The position numbers and the translations under genes are program-made. A stretch of 64,000 bases of DNA from Thauera sp. (GTDB lineage: Bacteria; Pseudomonadota; Gammaproteobacteria; Burkholderiales; Rhodocyclaceae): the NCBI GenBank assembly GCA_024235615.1, contig JACKMB010000002.1:186001-250000 (forward strand). Direction: 5' to 3'. Shown piece after piece: positions 36,801-45,830 of this stretch. The notes beneath the pieces were generated by a model. The model was given only the letters and a program-made list of their open reading frames with translations, made no database searches and was not told the origin of the DNA. Position 1 is the first letter of the stretch; each line of letters starts with the position of its first letter.

Positions 36801-39800
36801 CCAGGGTGCATTCGGCGAGTGCCGCCGGATAGTTGGCATGGACCAGTGCGAGCAGGGCCTTGTAGAAGTGGTGCAGGCACACCGCGGTGAGGTGGTTCTC
36901 GCGCAGATGCGCTTCGAGCATCGTCTCCTCGCGGTAATGCTCGCCGTCCAGCGCGGTGGGTGCGGACGAAGGCTCGCACAGGCGGGTCACCGCCTGCAAC
37001 GCCATGTAGCTGTACTGCAGGGACTGCTGCTGCCCGGTCTGCTCGAGCTGCAACAACTGCGCGCGCATGCGCTGCGTGAGCGCCTCGAAGTCGTCGGCGA
37101 GCGGCACCGCGTACTGGATCGCGGCAGCGAGGCTGTACGCGGCATATTCGAGATCGCCGCAGGCGAGCGCCTCGGCGTGCGCTTCGTGCAGGCCGTCGAG
37201 GGCTCGCTGCAGGGGTTCGCGATAGTGGCGCACGTAGCAGTTGAACAGCGACAGTGTACGTTGGCGACCTAGGCGCGAGGGGCGCGCCGCCTCCAGCGCG
37301 AGCGCGAGCGTGCCGGCGCGATAGCCCTCGTCGATCGCGCCGAGCACGCCGCAAAGCACTCCTCCGAAACCGGCGAGCGCCGGTGCGCTGGCGTCGGTGT
37401 GGCCGTGGCGTAGCGCGAGCTCGACCTGGCGCGCCATCACCAGCGGACGTAGGGCCGAGCTCGAGAACTTCACGATCCCGAACATGCCGCCGAGCAGCGC
37501 CTGCGCGGCGAGCACTCGTGGCTCGGTGGCGGCGGGCATGCGCAGCAGTTCGTCCGTGACGATGCGGCGGATCAGCAGGCGGGTGCGAAGCAGTTCCGCC
37601 GCGATACGCAGACGCCCGGGCGTTGCGGGAAGATTCACGCCCAGGCGCGCGAGGGTGTTGCGCGCGACCTCGAGACCGACGCCGAAGCGGTTGTGCGCGA
37701 CGTGGGCCTGGATGCGGATCTGCTCGCAGCGCACGCGGTCGAGTGGGTCGCGTGCGTGCTCTTGGGCCGCATCGAGCAGAGCCTGCATGCGTTCGCCGTC
37801 GCCGCGGCTGTTGGCCGCATCCGCGGCCGCGAGATGCAGGTCGAGGCACAGCCGGTGCTGCGTCCGCCAGGCGTCCGCCGGCAGCGCGTCCAGGCCACTT
37901 TCCAGATAGTCGAGGGCCGACTCGAAGGCGGCGGATTCGCGTGCGCGCAAGCCGGCGCACAGGTTCAGGGTGGCGAGCGCGATGCGCTCGTCGGGGTCGT
38001 CGATGGCGCTGCGCGCGAGGTTGAGGTGACTGGCGATCTCGAACACGCGGCGGTCGAGCGCGCCGGTGTCGAGGTTCTGGCGCAGCAGGCGGCCGACCCG
38101 CAGGTGGAGCTGCTCTCGGGCGTCGCCGGTGAGCAGCGAGTAGGCGGCCTGCTGCACCCGGTCATGCGCGAATCGGTAGCGCGCACGACCGAGGCGGTCG
38201 CGCTCGGCGCGGTCGCCGTCGTCGAGTGGCACGATCAGGCCCTCGCCGAGTGCGGGCACGAGGTCGTGCGCGAGCTGGCGCGCGCGCCCTTCTCCGACGA
38301 TCGAGAGCGTCTTGAGGTCGAAGGTGCCGCCGATGCAGGCCGCCAGCGGCAGCACCGCGCGCGTGCGCTCGGGCAGGCGGCGCAGGCGGTTCACCATGAG
38401 CTCGACCACGTCGGTGCTGAGCGCACGCCCGCGGATCCCCGCCTCGTCCCATTCCCAGCGCTGGCCGTGGAAGCGGATCAGGCCCTCCTCGTAGACCGCA
38501 TTCAGGAGCTGGTTGAGGAAAAATGGGTTGCCCTGGGTCTTCTCGTGGCAGGCCTCGGCCAGCCTTGCGCACTCGACCTCGTTGCAGCGCAGGGTGTCGG
38601 CGAGCAGCTTGCGGACTTGCGCGAGGTCGAGCGGCTGCAGGCGTAGCTCGACCGGGGGCTGAGCGCTCCTGCGCAGGCGCTCGACGAATCCGGCGAGGGG
38701 GTGGCCGGGCCCGATCTCGTTGTGTCGGTAGCTGCCGACGAGCAGCAGGCGGGGCAGTCCGGCGTGGATCGCGAGCGATTCGAGCAGGCCCAGGGAGGCC
38801 GGGTCCGCCCATTGCAGGTCGTCGAGGAAGAGGGTCAGCGCCTTGTCGGGCTCGGTCAGCGCGTCGATGAGACGGGAAAACAGATGCAGGCGGCCTTGCT
38901 CGTCGAAGCGGTGCTGGCTGGCTGGGGGGCTCCCACTTTCGGGCACGATGAGGCCGAGCTCGGGCAGCAGGCGCACCAGGGTGCCGAGGTAGCCGCCAAG
39001 CTGCTCGCGCAGGCGGGCGCCGAGCAGCGCGAGACGGTCGCCCGGTTCGGTCAGGTGCTGGCGCACGAGCTCGCGCAGCGCCTGCAGCAACGCGGAATGG
39101 GGTGGGTTGCGGCGGTACTGGTCGAACTTGCCGCTGGCGAAATGGCCGTTGCGCTCGAGCACCGCGCGGCGCAGCTCGTGGACTAGGCTGGACTTGCCGA
39201 CGCCCGTATAGCCGCTGATCAGCACGATCGCGCGGCCGCCAGCGGCGCACGCCTCGACCCGTCCCTCGAGCTCGGCGAGGGGTGCCGTGCGACCGTAGAG
39301 CCGCTTCGGCACCTGGAAGCGCGCGGAGACGTCGCGGCTCGCGAGCACGAAGTCGCGGGCCGCCGTGTTCCCGCGTCGCTGCAGGCATTCCCGCAGGTCG
39401 TGCACGATGCCGTGCGCCGACTGGTAGCGTTCGGAGGCGTCCTTTGCGAGCAGCTTGAGAACCACGGCGGAGACCGCCTCCGGGAGGAGGCGGTTGATGT
39501 GGTGCGGCGGGCGCGGCTCGTGGGCGATGTGGCAATGCACCAGCTCGAGCCCTTCGCGACCGGCGAAGGGGGGCTGGCCGGTGAGCAGCTCGTAGAGGGT
39601 GGCGCCGAAACTGTAGTAGTCGGTTCGGTAGTCGATCTCGCGGTTGATGCGTCCGCTCTGCTCGGGTGCGAGGTAGGGCAGGCGGTGCCCCGCCAGTTGC
39701 GGCGTGTTCCAGTCCGCCTGCTCGCGCAGGAAACGCGTGGCCATGCCGAAATCGATCAGCAGGGGATCGCCGACCGAACTCACCAGGATGTGATCCGGAT

Positions 39801-40191
39801 TGATCTGTTTGTGGATCACACGCGCCTCGTGAAGGCGGCCGAGCAATTCGCACACCCGGATCATCAGCGCCAGCCAGTCGTGCCATTCGCGGCTGCCGGG
39901 CCGCATCGCCTGGCGCAGCGAGTGCGCCTCGCGGTCGGCGAAGACCAGCGCCGGGCCGCGCTCGAACTCGCGCTGTTCGAGCGCCTTCGGAACGCCTTCC
40001 AGCTCCAGCGTGGCGAGCAGCTCGAACTCGTGCTGCAGACGGGACGGCGCTCCGGGCGCACAGCGTCCGCGGTCGAGCTGCTTGACGATCACCGGTACGT
40101 CGCGTCCGGGCAGCAGCACGCGGCTCACCGTGCTGCTGCGGCCCTGGTAGAGGCGCTTGAGCAGGCGGTATTGCTGCGGGGGCGCGTTCAT
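33862..40191 (-). CDS. Giant hybrid sensor: pseudokinase, AAA ATPase, GAF, PAS, histidine kinase, receiver, HPt
   Basis: About 2109 residues from the ATG at 40191 (MNAPPQQYRLLKRLYQ); a TTG at 40212 would add seven. Rough layout: 1-265 Ser/Thr-kinase-like fold; 290-560 AAA ATPase (Walker A SGYTGVGKSSL; FLDDLQWADP); 560-1310 helical repeat region; 1330-1475 GAF; 1485-1600 PAS; about 1615-1840 HisKA with phospho-histidine (AAMSHEIRTPMNG) and HATPase; 1870-1975 receiver; about 2010-2075 HPt (HRLVGMTGNLGL). The kinase-like domain keeps DFG (LLIDFGMAT) and the ATP lysine (VIVKQLD), but the HRD-type loop reads HKQINPDHI, lacking the catalytic Asp. No membrane segment is seen. It follows the response regulator gene closely and sits inside the QHNDH locus. 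Confidence 0.92.
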   Translation of the reverse strand: MNAPPQQYRLLKRLYQGRSSTVSRVLLPGRDVPVIVKQLDRGRCAPGAPSRLQHEFELLATLELEGVPKALEQREFERGPALVFADREAHSLRQAMRPGSREWHDWLALMIRVCELLGRLHEARVIHKQINPDHILVSSVGDPLLIDFGMATRFLREQADWNTPQLAGHRLPYLAPEQSGRINREIDYRTDYYSFGATLYELLTGQPPFAGREGLELVHCHIAHEPRPPHHINRLLPEAVSAVVLKLLAKDASERYQSAHGIVHDLRECLQRRGNTAARDFVLASRDVSARFQVPKRLYGRTAPLAELEGRVEACAAGGRAIVLISGYTGVGKSSLVHELRRAVLERNGHFASGKFDQYRRNPPHSALLQALRELVRQHLTEPGDRLALLGARLREQLGGYLGTLVRLLPELGLIVPESGSPPASQHRFDEQGRLHLFSRLIDALTEPDKALTLFLDDLQWADPASLGLLESLAIHAGLPRLLLVGSYRHNEIGPGHPLAGFVERLRRSAQPPVELRLQPLDLAQVRKLLADTLRCNEVECARLAEACHEKTQGNPFFLNQLLNAVYEEGLIRFHGQRWEWDEAGIRGRALSTDVVELMVNRLRRLPERTRAVLPLAACIGGTFDLKTLSIVGEGRARQLAHDLVPALGEGLIVPLDDGDRAERDRLGRARYRFAHDRVQQAAYSLLTGDAREQLHLRVGRLLRQNLDTGALDRRVFEIASHLNLARSAIDDPDERIALATLNLCAGLRARESAAFESALDYLESGLDALPADAWRTQHRLCLDLHLAAADAANSRGDGERMQALLDAAQEHARDPLDRVRCEQIRIQAHVAHNRFGVGLEVARNTLARLGVNLPATPGRLRIAAELLRTRLLIRRIVTDELLRMPAATEPRVLAAQALLGGMFGIVKFSSSALRPLVMARQVELALRHGHTDASAPALAGFGGVLCGVLGAIDEGYRAGTLALALEAARPSRLGRQRTLSLFNCYVRHYREPLQRALDGLHEAHAEALACGDLEYAAYSLAAAIQYAVPLADDFEALTQRMRAQLLQLEQTGQQQSLQYSYMALQAVTRLCEPSSAPTALDGEHYREETMLEAHLRENHLTAVCLHHFYKALLALVHANYPAALAECTLGEPHLPYVGGTYTATWFRSLHALALLRTLPQPGKARRRALRTLRRIVRHVRMQASHAPANHAHRVVLIEAEWLRVRGSPGAAATYDRAIALAEEGAFGLDAALACEFAGRFHLDAGERAIARTCFDDACRRYRRLGVHSRVVHLQEQLEEYGLWPRPSGLALAGEAMTGGDETNQSFDLSSVIESSQAISDEIVLERLLERLLQLALTSAGAQRGALALSRERHLHLEAIAGMDEESTRMCSLALEAATNIVPVSVLNYVARTGEALVLGDAAQQEMFAHDAYIRARAPRSLLCMPILYHGELTALLYLEHRQGRDIFDQQRLKTLRILAAQAAISIENAKLYLGLQQSEQAYRSLYENAIEGIFQVDPEGRFLSANPALVRLLGHDSAADFLTGITDVSTQCFVHAEDQRRFLGRLNMEEKVVGFETLWRRRDGSEIEVSISARRVLDDGGRLRCYEGSLTDIGERKAKERAELARERAEAASRAKSDFLAAMSHEIRTPMNGILGMAQLLARSRLDPGQAEWVEAIRTSGSTLLGILDDVLDFSKIEAGQLALESAPFSPAEALAALRPMLTTMSAQKRLELRLEIDPALAEVVLGDRRALHQVVLNLAGNAVKFTARGFVAVRARGLARSMGRCRLRLEIEDSGIGIAEEAQRRIFAEFTQADESITRRFGGTGLGLAICRRLVELQGGSIGVRSQPGEGSTFWCELEYAVSTTAPQALPGPATPIRRRRLRLLVVEDVELNRCIAGTLLEDEGHELRFAVDGYGALELHEREDFDAVLLDIHLPDLDGMEVARRIRRHPDARKAHVRIVALTASVTTDEVGRYREAGVDAVVGKPFDFDELIRSLDEPPAPSPDARATGLLDTRLLTTHFAHLGDDRIRPMMEMLARQGRAGLEELAASADPATQRERLHRLVGMTGNLGLAAFSARCRELERTPLPADLRTQAMPLQALFEDSLAALYRFTSAQVVAEPESAPR

Positions 40192-40204
40192 GGCCACTGC
40201 CGAT

Positions 40205-40933
<729 letters not shown>

Positions 40934-41054
40934 CGATCCTCCTTCGTTTGGGGTCGAACGTTCGCTTGTTGTGCGCGGATGATCACCCGAATCCCCGTCA
41001 CCGGCAATGCGTCGGAAGCGGTCGTCCGTGGGATGTTGCACGGCGTTTACATTC

Positions 41055-41092
41055 GCGCACAACTCGGCACATCCGGCGCCAAGTTCGTTTAC
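41055..41092 (+). promoter_or_regulatory. Shared bipartite promoter element, qhpA copy
   Basis: GCGCACAACTCGGCACAT at 41055-41072 is followed after 14 bases by GTTTAC (41087-41092), with a -10-like TTATCG at 41102-41107. It lies about 94 bases before the qhpA start. The two GCACA repeats are 10 bases apart. Confidence 0.75.
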
Positions 41093-41185
41093 CGGGCAGC
41101 CTTATCGTGTCCGTCATCGATAGTCCGGAGGGGCGCCACGGCGCCCGGCCGGGCCGCATGCGCAACGGAGCGAGGAGCGAGGGCC

Positions 41186-42778
41186 TTGGAAAACGAAACG
41201 AACATCGGGTCGAAGGTCGCGGCGGGGTTGCTTGCCCTGGCGGCCGCGTTCGGCGCACCGGCGCCTGCGGGGGCGGCGGAGGGACCGGCGCTGCTGGCCG
41301 CGAACTGTCTTTCCTGCCATAGCGCGCAGGGCAGCGGCATTTCCCGCGTCGAGGGCCAGCGCAAGAGCCCCGAAGGCTGGCAGATGACGATCACGCGGAT
41401 GCAGGAGCAGCACGGCGCCCGGATCTCGCCCGAAGACAAGCGCCGCCTGATCAAGTACCTGGCTGACACGCGCGGGCTGGCGCCGACCGAGACCGCGGGC
41501 TGGCGCTACCTGCTCGAACACGACAACAACCGCGTCGAGGCCATCGACGAGCGTTACCGCGACCTGTGTGCACGCTGCCACTCCGGTGCCCGCTTCGCGC
41601 TCCAGCGCCGCAGCGAGGACGAGTGGAAGCTGCTGATGCACACCCACATCGGCCTCAACCCGACGCTCGAGTTCCACTCGCTGGCGCGCGATCGGCAGTG
41701 GTTCCAGCTCGCGGTGAACGAGGTCGCTCCCGCGCTGGCGCGCGACTTCGCGCTCGATGCGCGCGCCTGGAAGACGTGGCAGGCTGCGCCACGGGTCGTG
41801 CTCGGCGGCAGCTGGCGGATCACCGGCTACCTGCCCGGCAAGGGCGCGTTCGAAGGACGCATGCGCGCGACCGCGGCGGGCGTGGATCGCTTCGAGCTCG
41901 CGATCGAGGGGCGCTATGCCGACGGCGCCCCGCTCTCGGGCCGTGGCGTGGCCACTGTATATACCGGCTACGAATGGCGCGGCAGCGTCGACATCGACGG
42001 CATCGCGCTGCGCCAGGTGATGGCGGCCGATGCGCGCGGCGAGCGCATGCAGGGGCGCCAGCACCTCGCCGACTCGCGCCGCATGGGCGGGGAGCTGAGC
42101 GCGCTGCGCGAGGGCGCCGCGCCCATGGTGATGGCGGTGATGCCCGCGCAGCTGCGCCGCGGCGAGACCGCCGAACTCACCGTGGTCGGCAGTGGCCTGT
42201 CGGGTGCGGTGTCGCTCGGCAAGGGCGTGCGCGTGCTCGAGGTGGTCTCGCGCAGCGCCGACCGCGTGATGCTGCGGGCGCGTGCCGAAGGTCGCGACGG
42301 CCTCGCGGACGTGGTGGTCGGCACGGCGCGCGGCAAGGGCCTGCTCGCGGTGTACGATCGTGTCGCGCGCGTCGAGGTCGAGCCGGCCAACGCGATCGCG
42401 CGCGTGGGCGGGCCGGGCGACGCGCAGATGGAGAAGGTCGGCGTCGCCTACCGCGCCGTCGGCTGGGCGGCCGGTCGCGACGGCAAGCCGGGCACCGCCG
42501 ACGACCTGCGCCTCGGCTACCTGCGGGCGCAGTGGTCGATCGAGCCCGCCGACGAGGAGGCCGACAAGGCGCGCGACCAGGACTTCGTCGGCCGCATCGG
42601 CGCCGATGGCGTGTTCGTCCCGGGCGACGCCGGGCCGAATCCGGCGCGGCCGAAGTCGCTCGGCAACACCGGGCGGGTGAACGTGGTCGCCGTGGTGGAT
42701 CAGGCCGGCGGCCGGGTCGAGGGCCGCGGCAAGCTCGACGTCGCCGTGCCCGACTTCGTGCACCGTGCGCTCGACTGA
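41186..42778 (+). CDS. qhpA: Quinohemoprotein amine dehydrogenase alpha subunit (dihaem)
   Basis: A 530-residue periplasmic subunit. The best start is TTG at 41186, eight bases after GAGGAG; it gives a signal peptide ending PAPAGAAEGP. Two c-type haem sites are present, CLSCH and CARCH, followed by the beta-barrel and Ig-like domains of this subunit (AGVDRFELAIEGRYADGAPL; LRRGETAELTVVGSGLSGAV). QHNDH oxidises primary amines to aldehydes with the tryptophylquinone of its gamma subunit and passes electrons through these haems to cytochrome c or a blue copper protein. First gene of qhpADCB. Confidence 0.93.
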   Translation: MENETNIGSKVAAGLLALAAAFGAPAPAGAAEGPALLAANCLSCHSAQGSGISRVEGQRKSPEGWQMTITRMQEQHGARISPEDKRRLIKYLADTRGLAPTETAGWRYLLEHDNNRVEAIDERYRDLCARCHSGARFALQRRSEDEWKLLMHTHIGLNPTLEFHSLARDRQWFQLAVNEVAPALARDFALDARAWKTWQAAPRVVLGGSWRITGYLPGKGAFEGRMRATAAGVDRFELAIEGRYADGAPLSGRGVATVYTGYEWRGSVDIDGIALRQVMAADARGERMQGRQHLADSRRMGGELSALREGAAPMVMAVMPAQLRRGETAELTVVGSGLSGAVSLGKGVRVLEVVSRSADRVMLRARAEGRDGLADVVVGTARGKGLLAVYDRVARVEVEPANAIARVGGPGDAQMEKVGVAYRAVGWAAGRDGKPGTADDLRLGYLRAQWSIEPADEEADKARDQDFVGRIGADGVFVPGDAGPNPARPKSLGNTGRVNVVAVVDQAGGRVEGRGKLDVAVPDFVHRALD

Positions 42779-42794
42779 ATGCGGGGCAGATCCG

Positions 42795-44228
42795 ATGACG
42801 ACCCTGACCCTGATCCGGCCCAACCTGCATCGCGTCGACAGCGCGGGCCGGCAGATGCTGTTCCATGTGCCGAGCAGCAGCCTGTTCGAACTCGACGGCG
42901 CCGCGCGCGACGTGCTGGCGCTGTTCGACGAGCACGCCACGCTCGATGCCGCGAGCCTCGCCGAGCGTCTCGGCGGTCGCCACGACGCGCTCGCCGTGCG
43001 CGAGACCGTGGATGAGCTGCGCCAGCTCCAGGTGCTGGCCGTGGAGGGCGAGGACGGCCGCATCAACCCGCCTGCGGGCGAGGTGACGCGCTTTCCCCTT
43101 GACACCCTGGTGCTCAACGTCAATACGGGCTGCAACCTGAGCTGCACCTATTGCTACAAGGAAGACCTCAGCGCGCCGGCGAAGGGCCTGCGCATGAGCC
43201 TGGAGACCGCGACCAAGGCGATCGAGATGATGCTCGCCGAGTCGCCGGGCAAGCCGATATACACCATCGTCTTCTTCGGCGGCGAGCCCCTGTCGAACAT
43301 GGGGCTGATCCGCGCGGTGGTCGACTTCGCCGAGCGCCGCTTCGCCGAGGCCGGCGCGCGCGTGGATTTCACCCTCACCACCAACGCCACCCTGCTCACC
43401 GCCGAGATCATCGACTGGCTGGACGCGCACCGGGTCGGCATCACCGTGTCGATGGACGGGCCGCCCGCGGTGCATGACCGCAACCGGCGCACCTTCGGCG
43501 GCGACGGTACCTATGACGTGGTGCGGCGCAAGGTCGACCTGCTGCTGGCGCGCTATCGTGCGCGCCCGGTCGGCTGCCGCGTCACCCTCACCCGCGGCAT
43601 CACCGGCGTGGTGCCGATCTTCGAGCACCTGCACCACGAGGTCGGCTTCGCCGAGGTGGGCTTCGGTCCGGTGACCTCGGGCGACATCCAGGCCTTCAAC
43701 CTCACCGCCGACGAACTCGCTGAGGTTTTCGCGGGCCTGAAGGCGCTCGGGCGCCGCTATCTCGACGCAGCGCTGCGCAACCGCAGCCTCGGCTTCGGCA
43801 ACCTGCACCAACTGATGACCGACCTGCACGAGGGCAACAAGAAGAGCCTGCCCTGCGGCGCCGGGGTCGGCCTGCTCGCGGTCGACGGCAAGGGCGGGCT
43901 CAACCTCTGCCACCGTTTCACCGGCTCCGCGCTGCCCACCTTCGGCGACGTCGACGCCGGCATCGACCGCGCCCGCCTGGGCGCCTTCGTCGGGCGCCGG
44001 CTGGAGCGCAGCGGCACCGGCTGCGCGACCTGCCGCATCCGCAATATCTGTTCGGGTGGCTGCTACCACGAGAGCTATGCGAAGTACGGCGACGCCGCCG
44101 CGCCTTCCTACCACTACTGCGAGCTGCTGCGCGACTGGATCGACTTCGGCATCGAGACCTACGCGCGCATCGTCACCGAGAACCCCGGCTTTTTCGCCGC
44201 ACACGTTTCCCCGCGGAGGACCGCATGA
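42795..44228 (+). CDS. qhpD: Radical SAM peptide thioether-forming maturase QhpD
   Basis: A 477-residue radical SAM/SPASM enzyme. The SAM cluster motif is [12 protein letters not shown] (CxxxCxxC), followed by FFGGEPLSN. The C-terminal SPASM region carries [16 protein letters not shown] and [17 protein letters not shown]. The N-terminal 90 residues resemble a RiPP peptide-recognition segment. In Paracoccus QhpD forms the three Cys-to-Asp/Glu thioether bridges in QhpC. The start at 42795 lies 16 bases after qhpA; the end overlaps qhpC (ATGA). Confidence 0.93.
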   Translation: MTTLTLIRPNLHRVDSAGRQMLFHVPSSSLFELDGAARDVLALFDEHATLDAASLAERLGGRHDALAVRETVDELRQLQVLAVEGEDGRINPPAGEVTRFPLDTLVLNVNTGCNLSCTYCYKEDLSAPAKGLRMSLETATKAIEMMLAESPGKPIYTIVFFGGEPLSNMGLIRAVVDFAERRFAEAGARVDFTLTTNATLLTAEIIDWLDAHRVGITVSMDGPPAVHDRNRRTFGGDGTYDVVRRKVDLLLARYRARPVGCRVTLTRGITGVVPIFEHLHHEVGFAEVGFGPVTSGDIQAFNLTADELAEVFAGLKALGRRYLDAALRNRSLGFGNLHQLMTDLHEGNKKSLPCGAGVGLLAVDGKGGLNLCHRFTGSALPTFGDVDAGIDRARLGAFVGRRLERSGTGCATCRIRNICSGGCYHESYAKYGDAAAPSYHYCELLRDWIDFGIETYARIVTENPGFFAAHVSPRRTA

Positions 44229-44551
44229 AGCACCTGAAGTCGCTCAACAAGAAGGCGCAGCGCCTGGACGCCGCGGAGGGCAAGCCCGAGGCGATCGAGG
44301 AGGTCGTCGCCATGCAGACGGTGGTCGGCTGCACCGCGACCACCGACCCGGGCTGGGAGATCGACGCCTTCGGCGGCGCCACCTCGCTGTGCCAGCCGAT
44401 GGAGGCCGACCTCTACGGCTGCGCCGATTCGTGCTGGTGGCCGGCGCAGGTGCCCGACACCATGAGCCACTACCCCGACTGGGGCGACGGCAAGGCCGAT
44501 GCGACCAGGGACTGGCGCAAGCTGGACGGCATCTTCGAGGACAAGATCTGA
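44225..44551 (+). CDS. qhpC: Quinohemoprotein amine dehydrogenase gamma subunit (cofactor peptide precursor)
   Basis: A 108-residue precursor: a leader of about 28 residues ([20 protein letters not shown] and on) and a cysteine-rich core. With mature residue 1 at Met30, every known modified position is conserved: Cys7-Glu16, Cys27-Asp33 and Cys41-Asp49 for thioether bridges, and Cys37-Trp43 for cysteine tryptophylquinone ([14 protein letters not shown]). Trp43 also needs two oxygen atoms added, a step done by flavoprotein QhpG in aerobic hosts. Overlaps qhpD by four bases, so peptide and maturase are made together. Confidence 0.96.
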   Translation: MKHLKSLNKKAQRLDAAEGKPEAIEEVVAMQTVVGCTATTDPGWEIDAFGGATSLCQPMEADLYGCADSCWWPAQVPDTMSHYPDWGDGKADATRDWRKLDGIFEDKI

Positions 44552-44566
44552 ATGGGAGCGATCCTC

Positions 44567-45697
44567 ATGAGCCTCATCCCCAAACTGCGCGACCTGCGTG
44601 CGGCTGCCCTGCTTGCCGCCGCGGCGCTGGCGACGGCGTGCGCGACCCCGGCGCAGAAGTCCGCGACGGCCGACGCGGAGTACCTGCTCACGGTCACCCG
44701 ACCCGGCCTACTCCACGTCATCGACATGAAGACCAACCGCATCGCGCGCAGCTGCGAGCTCCCCGGCAAGTTCGGCTCGGGCGCGCTGGTGCCGGCACCC
44801 GACGGTCGCCACGCCTTCGTGCTCGGCAACCTGTGGGAGGACGTCTACGGTTTCGAGCTGGAGACCTGCAAGTTGGTGTTCTCGGCCCGGCAGTCGGAAG
44901 GCGACGTCACCGTCAAGACGGTGCAGTCGCTCGCGGTGAGCGCGGACGGCAGCGAGCTCTACACCGTGCAGAATCCGGTGCGCCGCGGCGCAGACCGCTT
45001 CGAGGTGCAGCCGCCGCGTCTCGCGGTGTATCGCATCGCCGACGGCTTGGACGCCAAGCCGGTGCGCAGCTTCCCGGTCAAGCGCCGCATCACCAAGATC
45101 GCCGCCACCGCGGGCGGCGAGGTCATCCTGGGCGGGGCCGACGTCGAGGCGATCGACGTGCGCAGCGGCGCCGTGCGCACGGTCTCGGCGCTGGCGAACT
45201 GGGACCGCGGTCCGGGCTGGCTGACGCCGGATGCGTTCGCGATGCACTCGCAGGGTGAGCACCTGAACGAGTACGTGATGCCCTACGTGACCGCGAAGTT
45301 CGCCGATGACAAGCAGGACATGGCGAACGCCGAGTGGTGGTGGGGCATGAGCCGGGTGGACCTCGCCACCGGCAAGGCCGAGACGCGCGAGATCTTCCCC
45401 TTCGAGTTCGTGATCTTCTCGCTGGTGGCCGACCCGCGCGATCGCAACATCCTGTACGGCGCCTTCAACACGCTGTCGAAGCACGACATCGCGAAGCGCG
45501 AGACGCTGAAGGTGGTCGAGCTCGACCACACCTACTACAGCCTGCAGCTGTCGCGCGACGCCACGCGCGTCTACGTGGGCGGGGCGGGCAGCACGATCAG
45601 CATCCACGACAGCGGCACGCTGGAGAAGATCGGCACGATCCAGCTCCCCGGCGACATGTCCACCGCGGACGTGCGCGTGGCCTGGCTGCGGCCCTAG
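44567..45697 (+). CDS. qhpB: Quinohemoprotein amine dehydrogenase beta subunit
   Basis: A 376-residue seven-bladed beta-propeller with an N-terminal signal peptide (LLAAAALATACATPAQ); the ATAC cysteine might be a lipid anchor but the lipobox is imperfect. The ATG at 44567 is favoured by GGGAG, with an in-frame ATG at 44552 as alternative. Repeated strands such as GALVPAPDGRHAFVLGNLW and SLAVSADGSELYTVQN mark the blades. Together with alpha and gamma it forms the amine dehydrogenase. Confidence 0.92.
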   Translation: MSLIPKLRDLRAAALLAAAALATACATPAQKSATADAEYLLTVTRPGLLHVIDMKTNRIARSCELPGKFGSGALVPAPDGRHAFVLGNLWEDVYGFELETCKLVFSARQSEGDVTVKTVQSLAVSADGSELYTVQNPVRRGADRFEVQPPRLAVYRIADGLDAKPVRSFPVKRRITKIAATAGGEVILGGADVEAIDVRSGAVRTVSALANWDRGPGWLTPDAFAMHSQGEHLNEYVMPYVTAKFADDKQDMANAEWWWGMSRVDLATGKAETREIFPFEFVIFSLVADPRDRNILYGAFNTLSKHDIAKRETLKVVELDHTYYSLQLSRDATRVYVGGAGSTISIHDSGTLEKIGTIQLPGDMSTADVRVAWLRP

Positions 45698-45753
45698 CGA
45701 CACCCGGTTCGGCTGGCGCCGGGCGTAGGTCCATACTATATGTTCAGCAGGAG

Positions 45754-45773
45754 CCGGCCGCTGCGGCGGCCGG
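45754..45773 (+). terminator. Perfect 8-bp hairpin after qhpB
   Basis: CCGGCCGCTGCGGCGGCCGG forms an 8-base stem with a TGCG loop, 57 bases after qhpB. No T-run follows. It may end the qhp transcript or sit in the leader of the metalloprotease gene. Confidence 0.4.
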
Positions 45774-45830
45774 ATTGCGTGAACGCTGCCCGTTGTGACG
45801 GGCTGAGGCTACATCCGGGAGGACTCCGCC

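Noticed and set aside
40969..40976. GCGCACAA half-site upstream of the response regulator as a fourth copy of the shared element
   Set aside because: The second repeat and GTTTAC are not found at the required spacing, so only a half-site can be claimed.
41186..44551. Reading qhpD and qhpC as a generic SPASM RiPP system
   Set aside because: QhpC has every modified position of the amine dehydrogenase gamma subunit and is flanked by qhpA and qhpB, so it is the enzyme subunit rather than a secreted peptide.
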